Assembly: GCA_964461005.1 (NCBI GenBank)
Contig: CAYWQQ010000014.1
Location: 1-14,979 of the forward strand
Reading direction: 5' to 3'
DNA from: JAAZBI01 sp964461005
GTDB lineage: Bacteria > Bacillota_I > Bacilli_A > RF39 > UBA660
Length of the DNA stretch: 14,979 nucleotides
Each line of letters starts with the position of its first letter. Within the stretch, counting starts at the first letter, position 1. A program made the translations under genes and the position numbers. Below are positions 6,850 through 13,965 of this stretch, one piece after another. Under the pieces are notes generated by a model. That model ran no database searches. It was given only the letters and a program-made list of their open reading frames with translations, and had not been told where the DNA came from.

Positions 6850-6878
6850 TTGCAGACTTTTAAGGCAGATGATATAAT
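6850..6878 (+). promoter_or_regulatory. strong promoter of rpsU-murE-yqeY
   Basis: TTGCAG (6850-6855) and a perfect TATAAT (6873-6878) are 17 bases apart, with the TGn extension (TGATATAAT). This is the best promoter in the window, as expected for a ribosomal protein gene. Confidence 0.85.
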
Positions 6879-6909
6879 TATTTTGTCAAAAAGAAAGGAG
6901 GGATATAAG

Positions 6910-7098
6910 ATGACTAGAGTATTAGTAAATGGTAATATGGATGGCGCTTTAAGAAAGTTTAAACAAAAAGTAGCTAGAAGTGGTGTCCCTTCTGAATTTA
7001 AAAAGAGAGAACATTTTCAAAAACCAGGTGTTGAAAGAAGAGCAGCTATAAAAGAAGCAATCAAAAATGCTCATAAAAAAGGTAATCGCGATTATTAG
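6910..7098 (+). CDS. rpsU: 30S ribosomal protein S21
   Basis: This 62-residue basic protein of the small subunit lies near the anti-Shine-Dalgarno region of 16S rRNA. The start MTRVLVNGNMDGALRKFKQK, followed by KREHFQKPGVERR and the Lys/Arg-rich C-terminus, is typical of Firmicute S21. ATG 6910 follows AGGAGG (6896-6901) at 8 bases. An in-frame ATG at 6835 would place coding sequence across the promoter, so it is rejected. First gene of the operon with murE and yqeY. Confidence 0.97.
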   Translation: MTRVLVNGNMDGALRKFKQKVARSGVPSEFKKREHFQKPGVERRAAIKEAIKNAHKKGNRDY

Positions 7099-7106
7099 GA
7101 GGATTT

Positions 7107-8534
7107 ATGAAGAAGTTAAAAGATTTAATTCCTTGTGATTACGATGTATTAATTTCTTCTGTTGAAGATAATTCTAAAATAAAGAACGAAAATTATTTGT
7201 TTTGTTGTATTAAAGGTTTGACTTTTGATGGTCATGACTTTGCTAATGAAGTCATTGAAAATGGTGCGGTAGCAATTTTATCTGAAAAAGATTTAGATGT
7301 TAAAGTACCTGTAGTAAAAGTTCCCGATACAAATAAAGCGATGATTGAAGTTCTTTCTTCATTTTATGACCATGTTGATCAAAAAATGAAAATTATCTGT
7401 GCAACGGGAACAGATGGAAAAACAACTTTAATTAGTATTATCAATCAATTACTAAATAAATTTTCAAAAGCTGGATATATTGGTACTAACGGTATTTATT
7501 GTGATGGTTATAAGAAAGATACTTATTTAACAACGCCAATTCCTACCGAATTATTTTATAGTCTAAATGAATTTTATAAGAACAAATGTAAATATGTAAC
7601 TATGGAAGTTTCTTCAGAAAGATTATTAACAAAAAGAATAGATAATTTAAAAATTGATACAGCTATTTTTACCAATCTAACTAAAGATCATATTAATAAT
7701 CATAAATCATATGATGATTATCGTGATTGTAAATTAAAACTATTTTCAATGGTTAAACCTGAAGGCTTTTGTATTATCAATCAAGATGATGAAAATGCCG
7801 AATTGTTCGTTAATAATTCAACTGGTAAAGTGATTACATATGGCATTGATAAAACAGCAGATTTTGCAGCTAAAGATATAGTGGTTGGTAAATATGAATT
7901 AAAATTTACACTAGTTTATAAAAACAAAGAATATATAGTTAAAAGTCCTTTATCAGGCAAATATAATGTATATAATCTTTTAGCAGCTATTGCAACATTA
8001 AATTTATATAATTATAAAATTCCAGATATCATTTTAAAAATAGCCGAATTAAAGCCTATTCTAGGCAGAGCTAATATCATTAACTATAATAATAAATTTA
8101 AAGTTCTAATTGATTATGCTCATACAGCTAATGCCCTGAAAAACATATTAGAATATGCAAACATTTTAACAGATAATAAAGTTATTACAGTAACTGGCTC
8201 TGCTGGTGGTAGAGATACCATAAAAAGACCAGATATGGGATTAGTCGTAACTAAATATTCTGATTATGTAATTTTTACAACTGATGATCCAAGAAAAGAA
8301 GACCCTAACGACATTATTGATCAAATGTTAGATAAAGTAACGACTAAGAATTATCGCCGCCTTATAGATAGAAAAAAGGCCATTAAAAAGGCCATTAATA
8401 TGGCCAAACCAGGTGATGTTGTCGTTATAGCAGGTAGAGGTAATGATACTTTCATGCCAGTAAACGATAATTTGGTTCGTTGTAATGATTATGAACAAGT
8501 TTATTTAAATTTAAATGAAGGAGTCAATGTTTAA
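7107..8534 (+). CDS. murE: UDP-N-acetylmuramoyl-tripeptide synthetase (MurE)
   Basis: This 475-residue ATP-dependent ligase adds the third amino acid to UDP-MurNAc-L-Ala-D-Glu in the cytoplasm. Domains are an N-terminal substrate-binding part (1-95), a central ATPase with ATGTDGKTT (99-107), MEVSSERLL and NLTKDHINNHKSYDDY, the carbamylated-Lys region DCKLKLF (Lys209), LSGKYNVYNLLAA, and a C-terminal domain with DYAHTANAL, VTGSAGGRD and TTDDPRKEDP. The amino-acid specificity motif reads DDPR (393-396). It keeps the Arg of the diaminopimelate-type DNPR but changes the Asn, so Lys versus diaminopimelate is open. EVSSE replaces the common EVSSH. Its ribosome-binding site overlaps the rpsU stop, and its stop overlaps the next start (TAATG). 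Confidence 0.9.
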   Translation: MKKLKDLIPCDYDVLISSVEDNSKIKNENYLFCCIKGLTFDGHDFANEVIENGAVAILSEKDLDVKVPVVKVPDTNKAMIEVLSSFYDHVDQKMKIICATGTDGKTTLISIINQLLNKFSKAGYIGTNGIYCDGYKKDTYLTTPIPTELFYSLNEFYKNKCKYVTMEVSSERLLTKRIDNLKIDTAIFTNLTKDHINNHKSYDDYRDCKLKLFSMVKPEGFCIINQDDENAELFVNNSTGKVITYGIDKTADFAAKDIVVGKYELKFTLVYKNKEYIVKSPLSGKYNVYNLLAAIATLNLYNYKIPDIILKIAELKPILGRANIINYNNKFKVLIDYAHTANALKNILEYANILTDNKVITVTGSAGGRDTIKRPDMGLVVTKYSDYVIFTTDDPRKEDPNDIIDQMLDKVTTKNYRRLIDRKKAIKKAINMAKPGDVVVIAGRGNDTFMPVNDNLVRCNDYEQVYLNLNEGVNV

Positions 8535-8977
8535 TGTTTGAAAAAATCAATATAGCTATAATAGAAGCTATGAAAAGTGGAAATAAGGATATAGTTGAAG
8601 TGTTAAGAATGCTAAAAGGTGCTATTCAATTAGAAAAAATTAATAAAAGAGTAGATTTAAACGATGATGATATTTCACTAATTGTTTGCAAACAAATTAA
8701 AATGAGAAAAGAATCAATCGTAGAATTTGAAAAAGGCAACCGTCAAGACTTAATTTCAAAAACAAAATCTGAAATAGAAATTTTAAATGATTATTTACCA
8801 ACTCAATTAACAACAGAAGAGGTAAATGCTATTATAGATGAAGCTATAAAAAAATTAGGTTTAGATAATCCTTCACAAATGGGATTATTAATCAAAGAAG
8901 TTTCACCCATATTAAAAGGTAAAACAGATATGAGTCAATTAAGTATAATAATAAAAGAAAAATTAAGTAATAAATAA
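8534..8977 (+). CDS. yqeY: GatB/YqeY domain protein
   Basis: This 147-residue helical protein has the usual family length. It is related to the tRNA-binding C-terminal domain of GatB, but its own function is not established. Recognisable features are an N-terminal M..IN.AIIEAMKSGNKD, VLRMLKGAIQLEK, QIKMRKESIVEFEKGNRQDLI, EIEILNDYLPTQLT and a C-terminal MGLLIKEVSPILKGKTDMSQ. It overlaps murE by one base and uses AAGGAG inside murE. rpsU and yqeY are a classic pair in Firmicutes; here murE separates them. The last nine codons form the left arm of a perfect inverted repeat. Confidence 0.93.
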   Translation: MFEKINIAIIEAMKSGNKDIVEVLRMLKGAIQLEKINKRVDLNDDDISLIVCKQIKMRKESIVEFEKGNRQDLISKTKSEIEILNDYLPTQLTTEEVNAIIDEAIKKLGLDNPSQMGLLIKEVSPILKGKTDMSQLSIIIKEKLSNK

Positions 8978-8996
8978 TACTTAATTTTTCTTTTAT
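8951..8996 (+). terminator. perfect 19-bp inverted repeat at the yqeY 3' end
   Basis: Left arm 8951-8969, loop 8970-8977 and right arm 8978-8996 are perfectly complementary. The arms are almost all A-T with one G-C pair at 8957/8990 and another at 8967/8980. The right arm has two T runs, but no long T run follows. It probably ends the rpsU operon and could act in both directions. Confidence 0.6.
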
Positions 8997-9007
8997 ATTT
9001 AAATATA

Positions 9008-9016
9008 TGATATAAT
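9008..9016 (+). promoter_or_regulatory. extended -10 promoter for the vanZ-ybeY-era operon
   Basis: TGATATAAT is a perfect extended -10. At 17-base spacing the -35 would be TTCTTT (8988-8993), inside the preceding hairpin, and is weak, as is usual with an extended -10. Confidence 0.6.
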
Positions 9017-9039
9017 ATATAAGGAACAGAGGTGTAATT

Positions 9040-9672
9040 ATGATAAGGATGGAAATAATTGAATTATTAAATAAAATGATTCCTATGTTATTAATTTTTA
9101 CTGTTTCTTTATCATCAATTAGAATCACTTATCTTTTTTTAAATAAAGAAAAAATCGTTTTTTATAAAGAAATATTAAACCTTGTTTTTATGATTTATAT
9201 ATTAGTATTATTTTATATAATTAGTGCCCAAGAAGTAGTTGTAGGTCCTAATGAAACTTATAATTTGATTCCTTTTAAAGAAATATTTCGCTATCAAATT
9301 GGCAGCTCTTCTTTTATAAAAAATACTGTTGGTAATATATTGTTATTTGTACCATTTGGTTTGTTTTTATCATACTATTTAGGAAAAGCTAAATTATATA
9401 TTATTTTCTTTTTAACTTTAATATCTTCTTTTACAATAGAATTATCTCAAAGGTTAGTAATGGGAAGAATTTTTGATGTTGATGATATTATTTTAAATGT
9501 ATTTGGTGGAATATTGGGATATATTATCTTTCTAATCTTCAAAAACATTTATAAAATTATTCCCAATGTGTTCAAAAAGAATTGGTTTTATAATTTAATT
9601 ATTTTATTTTTATTAGCATTTATCACCTGGTTTTTATGGGATTTTGGTATTTTTACGGTGCTATATGAATAA
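9040..9672 (+). CDS. VanZ-like membrane protein
   Basis: This 210-residue integral membrane protein has about five hydrophobic segments. The VanZ core is clear: YNLIPFKEIFRY, then KNTVGNILLFVPFGLFL, TIELSQRLVMGRIFDVDDIILNVFGGILGYII. VanZ itself gives low-level teicoplanin resistance, and the wider family is of uncertain, envelope-related function. AGAGGTG lies 5 bases before the ATG; a second ATG three codons later is possible. It is first in the operon, overlaps the ybeY start, and sits where phoH/pgpH normally precede ybeY in Bacilli. Confidence 0.85.
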   Translation: MIRMEIIELLNKMIPMLLIFTVSLSSIRITYLFLNKEKIVFYKEILNLVFMIYILVLFYIISAQEVVVGPNETYNLIPFKEIFRYQIGSSSFIKNTVGNILLFVPFGLFLSYYLGKAKLYIIFFLTLISSFTIELSQRLVMGRIFDVDDIILNVFGGILGYIIFLIFKNIYKIIPNVFKKNWFYNLIILFLLAFITWFLWDFGIFTVLYE

Positions 9673-10114
9673 TATAGATTTTATAAATAAAACATTATTT
9701 AAAATAAAAGATTTAGAATTGATGAAAGAAATATTAGACTACGCTATTAAAAAAGAAAAAGTAATCGCTCCAATATTTAGTGTTATCTTTGTAAATAATC
9801 ATAAGATAAAACAAATTAACAAAAAATATCGAAAAATAAATAAACCTACAGATGTTATTACATTTGCTTTCCTAGACGATCAAACATATTTAAACAAAGA
9901 ATGTAATTTATTAGGTGAAATATATATATCTGTAACACAAGCTAAAAAACAATCTAAAAAATATGGTCATACTTTACAAAGGGAATTGATTTTTTTACTT
10001 ATACACGGCTTTTTACATCTTTTACAATATGATCATCAAACAAAAGAATCAGAAAAAATTATGTTTAAAAAACAGGAGGATATTTTAAATGAATTCAAAA
10101 TTACAAGAGCCTAA
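9665..10114 (+). CDS. ybeY: endoribonuclease YbeY (rRNA maturation factor)
   Basis: This 149-residue zinc-dependent endoribonuclease takes part in 16S rRNA 3' end maturation and ribosome quality control. The signature HGFLHLLQYDH provides the three zinc-binding His (114, 118, 124), with Gln where the consensus has Gly before YDH. PTDVITFAF and LGEIYIS are the other family motifs. I chose ATG 9665 because CGGTG lies four bases upstream and the protein then begins like homologues. An upstream in-frame ATG at 9644 has no ribosome-binding site. It overlaps vanZ by 8 bases and dgkA by 26 bases. Confidence 0.92.
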   Translation: MNNIDFINKTLFKIKDLELMKEILDYAIKKEKVIAPIFSVIFVNNHKIKQINKKYRKINKPTDVITFAFLDDQTYLNKECNLLGEIYISVTQAKKQSKKYGHTLQRELIFLLIHGFLHLLQYDHQTKESEKIMFKKQEDILNEFKITRA

Positions 10115-10493
10115 AAAGAAAATGGGAATCAAGAGATTTATTAATAGTATTAAATATAGTTTATATGGATTAGGATATGCTGTTAAAAATGAACAAAGTT
10201 TTACATTGTTAATAGCTTCTTTCTTTATAACTTTAATATTAGGCTTTTTCTTTAGAATAACTTTAACAGAGTGGATATATGTTATGTTTGCTTCTGGTCT
10301 GTTATTAGGCATAGAATTAATAAATACGGCTATTGAAGCTATTGTTGATAAAATATCTCCTGAACAAAATAAATTTGCTAAGATAGCTAAAGATACAGGC
10401 TCAGCAGCAGCTTTCTTACTTACGATTATGTCATTAATAATAGGATTAATTGTTTTTGTTCCATATATTATAGAAATGTTAGGAGGAAAATAA
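10089..10493 (+). CDS. dgkA: undecaprenol/diacylglycerol kinase DgkA
   Basis: This 134-residue small membrane kinase has three hydrophobic segments (about 38-56, 60-78, 105-130). Family residues appear in SIKYSLYGLGYAVKNEQSF, the metal/ATP-binding ELINTAIEAIVD (76-87) and KIAKDTGSAAAF (98-109). In Gram-positive bacteria this family mainly phosphorylates undecaprenol, feeding the wall lipid carrier pool, so it works alongside MurE. AGGAGG (10074-10079) lies inside ybeY, with a 26-base overlap of the two reading frames. cdd follows with no gap. Confidence 0.92.
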   Translation: MNSKLQEPKKKMGIKRFINSIKYSLYGLGYAVKNEQSFTLLIASFFITLILGFFFRITLTEWIYVMFASGLLLGIELINTAIEAIVDKISPEQNKFAKIAKDTGSAAAFLLTIMSLIIGLIVFVPYIIEMLGGK

Positions 10494-10880
10494 ATGTATA
10501 ATGCCTTAAAAAAATTATTAGATAAAGCATATGCACCTTATTCTAATTTTCCAGTAGCTGCTATAGTGAAAACTAAAGATAACAAATACTTCTTTGGAGT
10601 TAATGTGGAAAACGCTTCCTATGGTGGAACAATTTGTGCTGAAAGAAATGCTTTAAATAGTGCAATTGGAGCCGGATATCGTACTGCGGATTTTGATGAA
10701 TTACATGTTTTAGTTAATAATAAAAAACATGCTTATCCATGCCACTTATGCCGTCAAACTATATCAGAATTATGTGACTCTCATTTAGTCATTAAACTTT
10801 ATAATATTGAAAATAAAGTAATAGAAGTTAAATATTCTGATTTAATTGTTTTACCTTTTGAAAAGGAGAATTTAAAATGA
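10494..10880 (+). CDS. cdd: cytidine deaminase
   Basis: This 128-residue homotetrameric-type cytidine deaminase converts cytidine and deoxycytidine to uridine forms in pyrimidine salvage. YAPYSNFPVAA, NVENASYGGTICAERNA (Cys48 zinc ligand, Glu50 proton shuttle) and PCHLCRQ (Cys83 and Cys86, zinc ligands) are all present. The last motif usually reads PCGxCRQ, so His-Leu between the cysteines is a noticeable variation. ATG directly follows the dgkA stop, with AGGAGG inside dgkA. The stop overlaps the era start by ATGA. Confidence 0.95.
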   Translation: MYNALKKLLDKAYAPYSNFPVAAIVKTKDNKYFFGVNVENASYGGTICAERNALNSAIGAGYRTADFDELHVLVNNKKHAYPCHLCRQTISELCDSHLVIKLYNIENKVIEVKYSDLIVLPFEKENLK

Positions 10881-11752
10881 AATCAGGATTTATTGCATTA
10901 GTAGGAAGACCCAACGTTGGGAAATCAACTTTATTAAATGGTATATTAGGAACAAAAATATCTATTGTTTCTAACAAACCCCAAACGACAAGAAATAATA
11001 TTCAAGGTGTATATAATGAAGATGGCTATCAAATGATTTTTATTGATACTCCTGGAATTCACAAACCAATTAATAATTTAGGAAAGTATTTAAATCGTCA
11101 AGCATTATTTTCTTTAGAAGATGCTGATTTAGTTTTGTTTTTAGTAGATGTAACAGCATCTTTAGGTAAAGGAGATTTATTTGTAATAGAAAAATTAAAA
11201 GCAAGTAATAAACCAATTATTTTAATTTTAAATAAAGTTGATAAAATAAATAAAGATAAAGTTTTAGAAATAATTACTGATTATTCAAAAACATATCAAT
11301 TTGAAGAAATTATACCTGTTTCTTCTTTAAAACAAAAAGATATTGATTATCTAATTTCAGTACTAAAAAAATATATGAAAGATTCAATCAAGTATTATGA
11401 GGATAATCAAATTACTAATCAATCTGATGAATTTATGATTACAGAATTTGTTAGAGAAAAAGTTTTTGAATTGACCAAAGAAGAAGTACCTCATTCTACA
11501 GCGTGCTTCCTTCAAAACATTGAAATCAAAAAAGATGTGATGATTATTGATGTGGATATCATTGTAGATAAAGAAAATATAAAAAAAATTATTGTTGGTC
11601 ATAATGGCTTGATGATTAAAGAAATAGGTATGAGAGCAAGACATGATTTAGAAATATATTTAGGAAAAAAAGTATTTTTGAATTTATTTGTTAAGACTGT
11701 CAAAGATTGGAGAGATAAAGAATCTTGTTTAACTGAATATGGAATCAAATGA
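10877..11752 (+). CDS. era: GTPase Era
   Basis: This 291-residue GTPase is needed for 30S subunit assembly and binds the 3' end of 16S rRNA. The GTPase domain has G1 GRPNVGKS (10-17), the switch region KPQTTRNN, G3 DTPG (57-60), G4 NKVD (119-122) and G5 SSL (149-151). The C-terminal KH domain contains IIVGHNGLMIKEIG (GHNG at 241-244) and FLNLFVKTVKDWR. The length is normal. AAAGGAG lies within cdd, and the start overlaps its stop. Together with ybeY it links the operon to ribosome biogenesis. Confidence 0.97.
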   Translation: MKSGFIALVGRPNVGKSTLLNGILGTKISIVSNKPQTTRNNIQGVYNEDGYQMIFIDTPGIHKPINNLGKYLNRQALFSLEDADLVLFLVDVTASLGKGDLFVIEKLKASNKPIILILNKVDKINKDKVLEIITDYSKTYQFEEIIPVSSLKQKDIDYLISVLKKYMKDSIKYYEDNQITNQSDEFMITEFVREKVFELTKEEVPHSTACFLQNIEIKKDVMIIDVDIIVDKENIKKIIVGHNGLMIKEIGMRARHDLEIYLGKKVFLNLFVKTVKDWRDKESCLTEYGIK

Positions 11753-11767
11753 CAAAGAAGGTAAAAA

Positions 11768-12508
11768 ATGAAAATAGAAAAAGTTGAAGGTATTGTTTTT
11801 CAAGAAAAAGATTATAGCGAATCTTCAAAAATAATAAATATTATTACCAAAGAGCATGGTATTATTGGTGTTATTGCCAAAGGAGCTAGAAAACCTAAAA
11901 GTAAGTTTGCTAATTTAGCTTCTAAATTTATTTATGGAAAATTCCATTTATATTATAAAGAAGATGGTTTATCTACTTTAATTGAAGTTGATGCTATAGA
12001 CACTTTGAGAAATATTCGCTTAGACTTAATGAAAATAAGTTATTTATCTTTTCTTTGTGAATTAGTAAGTCAAGTTATAAAACAAACTAATTCTGAAGAG
12101 AGAGAATTAGTATATGATGATTTTGTTAAAGCTTTTTTAAAGATAAATGAAGGCTTTAATGAAATTATTATTACAAATATATTAGAATTAAAAGTATTAC
12201 CATATTTAGGTGTAAATCCTATTTTAGATGAATGTGCTATTTGTGGAAATACAAAAGAAATTGTGACTGTTAGTGCAGAAAAATATGGTTTTATTTGTAA
12301 AAATTGTTATAAAAACGAATATATCGTTAATCCTAATACAATAAAAATATTAAGAATGTTATATTATGTTGATATTGAAAAAATTAGTAAATTAGATATT
12401 AGTTCTCAAGTTATCAATGAAATTAATCAGTTTATTGATCAATTTTATGATAAACATACAGGATTATATTTAAAAAGCAAAGAATTTTTGAAGAAAATAA
12501 CTAAGTAA
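11768..12508 (+). CDS. recO: DNA repair protein RecO
   Basis: This 246-residue RecF-pathway mediator helps load RecA on SSB-coated single-stranded DNA and anneals strands. The N-terminal OB fold starts with EKVEGIVFQEKDYSESSKIINIITKEHG and contains KGARKPKSKF. The helical C-terminal part has a four-Cys zinc site (CAIC at 156-159 and CKNC at 177-180). Length and order are typical. It follows era after 15 bases, with AGAAGGT at 11756-11762. The promoter of glyS overlaps its last codons. Confidence 0.93.
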   Translation: MKIEKVEGIVFQEKDYSESSKIINIITKEHGIIGVIAKGARKPKSKFANLASKFIYGKFHLYYKEDGLSTLIEVDAIDTLRNIRLDLMKISYLSFLCELVSQVIKQTNSEERELVYDDFVKAFLKINEGFNEIIITNILELKVLPYLGVNPILDECAICGNTKEIVTVSAEKYGFICKNCYKNEYIVNPNTIKILRMLYYVDIEKISKLDISSQVINEINQFIDQFYDKHTGLYLKSKEFLKKITK

Positions 12509-12516
12509 TGTATAAT
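12488..12516 (+). promoter_or_regulatory. glyS promoter within the 3' end of recO
   Basis: TTGAAG (12488-12493) and a perfect TATAAT (12511-12516) are 17 bases apart. The predicted transcript would begin about 12523, directly at the GGAGG (12524-12528). That leaves no room for a T-box leader in front of this synthetase. Confidence 0.7.
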
Positions 12517-12533
12517 AAATAGTGGAGGTCGTT

Positions 12534-13907
12534 ATGAAAGAATTTGAACTTGAAAAAATAGTAAATATTTGCAAACAATTAGGATTTATTTTTCCAGGTA
12601 GCGAAATATATGGTGGTTTAGCGAATACTTGGGATTATGGTCCTTTAGGTATTGAAATTAAAAACAATTTAAAAAGATTATGGTGGCAATTCTTTGTTCA
12701 AGAAAGAATTAATTCGTATGGTGTTGATGCTGCTATTTTAATGAATCCAAAAGTTTGGGAAGCGAGTGGACATGTCAGTTCTTTTGAAGATCCACTAATG
12801 GATTGTAAAAAATGTAAAATGCGTTATCGTGCTGATAATTTAATTAATGAAGCTAGTAAAGGTACAGTTAGTGCTGATAAAATGACAGAAGCAGAGATGG
12901 AAGAATATATAAAAACTAATCATGTTAAGTGTCCTAATTGTCAAGCTAGTGATTTTACTAATATTCGTCAATTTAATTTGATGTTTAAAACAAATCGTGG
13001 TGTAACTGAAGACAAAAGTAGTATTATTTATTTGAGACCTGAAACAGCTCAAGGAGAATATGTGAATTTTTTAAATATTCAAAGAACAATGCGTGCAAAA
13101 ATTCCTTTTGGAATTGGTCAAATTGGTAAAGTTTTTCGTAACGAAGTTACACCTGGTAACTTCACATTTAGGACAATTGAATTTGAGCAAATGGAATATC
13201 AATTTTTTTGCAAAAATGGTACAGATGAAAAATATTATGAAGAATTTAAGAAAAATGGTTTAGAATTTATTAAAAGTTTAGGAATAAATGGTGATAAATT
13301 AAGGTTTAGAGATCATGAAAAATTAGCACATTATGCTAAAGCTGCTGTTGATATTGAATATTTATTTCCTTTTGGTTGGGGAGAAATCAATGGTACACAT
13401 AATCGAACTAATTTTGATTTAACTAATCACACAAATTATTCTAAAAAAAGTCAAGAATATTTAGATGCAGAAACCAATGAAAAATTCATTCCATATGTTA
13501 TTGAATCTACATATGGAGTTGATCGTATTATATTATCTATACTATGTGATGCCTATTATGAAGAACAATTAGAAAATGGAGAAACAAGAGAAATAATGAA
13601 ATTTAGTCCTGCTCTAGCTCCATATAAAGCAGCAATATTACCATTAATAAAAAAAGTTCATGCTGAAAAAGCACTAGAATTGTACCAATCTTTATCAAAA
13701 ATATTTTCTGTAACTTATGATGAAGCAGGAAGTATTGGTAAAAGATATCGCCGTAATGACGCTATTGGAACTCCTTATGCTATAACAATTGATGACGAAA
13801 CAATTAATAGTGGTGTGGTAACAGTTAGAGATCGTGATACGATGCTACAAGAAAAAATTTCTCTTCAAGATTTAGAAAAATACTTATCTAATAAATTTAA
13901 AAGATAA
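12534..13907 (+). CDS. glyS: glycyl-tRNA synthetase, single-chain dimeric type
   Basis: This class II synthetase has 457 residues and charges tRNA-Gly. It is the homodimeric alpha2 form of eukaryotes and some bacteria, not the GlyQ/GlyS tetramer. Evidence is SEIYGGLANTWDYGPLGIEIK near the start, a four-Cys insert (CKKC at 91-94, CPNC at 133-136), LRPETAQGEYVNF, motif 2 GKVFRNEVTPGNFTFRTIEF, motif 3 ESTYGVDRIILSIL, and a C-terminal anticodon-binding domain (APYKAAILPL to the end). ATG 12534 follows GGAGG at 5 bases. An upstream in-frame GTG at 12522 overlaps the ribosome-binding site and is rejected. It follows recO by 25 bases. Confidence 0.95.
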   Translation: MKEFELEKIVNICKQLGFIFPGSEIYGGLANTWDYGPLGIEIKNNLKRLWWQFFVQERINSYGVDAAILMNPKVWEASGHVSSFEDPLMDCKKCKMRYRADNLINEASKGTVSADKMTEAEMEEYIKTNHVKCPNCQASDFTNIRQFNLMFKTNRGVTEDKSSIIYLRPETAQGEYVNFLNIQRTMRAKIPFGIGQIGKVFRNEVTPGNFTFRTIEFEQMEYQFFCKNGTDEKYYEEFKKNGLEFIKSLGINGDKLRFRDHEKLAHYAKAAVDIEYLFPFGWGEINGTHNRTNFDLTNHTNYSKKSQEYLDAETNEKFIPYVIESTYGVDRIILSILCDAYYEEQLENGETREIMKFSPALAPYKAAILPLIKKVHAEKALELYQSLSKIFSVTYDEAGSIGKRYRRNDAIGTPYAITIDDETINSGVVTVRDRDTMLQEKISLQDLEKYLSNKFKR

Positions 13908-13920
13908 TTATTTATCTTTT
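13899..13920 (+). terminator. hairpin terminator after glyS
   Basis: AAAAGATAA and TTATCTTTT form a perfect 9-bp stem with a 4-base loop, and the right arm ends in four T. It overlaps the stop codon. The stem is AT-rich and therefore weak, so some readthrough into sepF is possible. Confidence 0.55.
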
Positions 13921-13930
13921 ACTAATAATA

Positions 13931-13939
13931 TGTTAAAAT
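13931..13939 (+). promoter_or_regulatory. possible extended -10 promoter for sepF
   Basis: TGTTAAAAT has the TGn extension and five of six -10 bases. The -35 at 17 bases would be TTTATC (13911-13916), inside the glyS terminator hairpin. TATAAT at about 13945-13950 is too close to the GGAGG at 13954-13958 to be used. Confidence 0.4.
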
Positions 13940-13965
13940 TAATTATATAATATGGAGGAAATAAT

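Noticed and set aside
6835..6909. N-terminal extension of S21 from ATG 6835
   Set aside because: It would cover a near-consensus promoter and the AGGAGG site, and S21 is normally about 57-70 residues.
8892..9128. Minus-strand open frame across the yqeY-vanZ gap, considered as an antisense or immunity gene
   Set aside because: It spans the perfect inverted repeat and the vanZ promoter and has no supported start. It is best explained as a shadow.
9644..9664. N-terminal extension of YbeY from ATG 9644
   Set aside because: It has no ribosome-binding site. CGGTG positions ATG 9665, and homologues start there.
10877..11767. Mollicute genetic code (TGA as Trp)
   Set aside because: TGA terminates cdd, era and the exporter at positions that give family-typical lengths, and Trp is TGG throughout the window.
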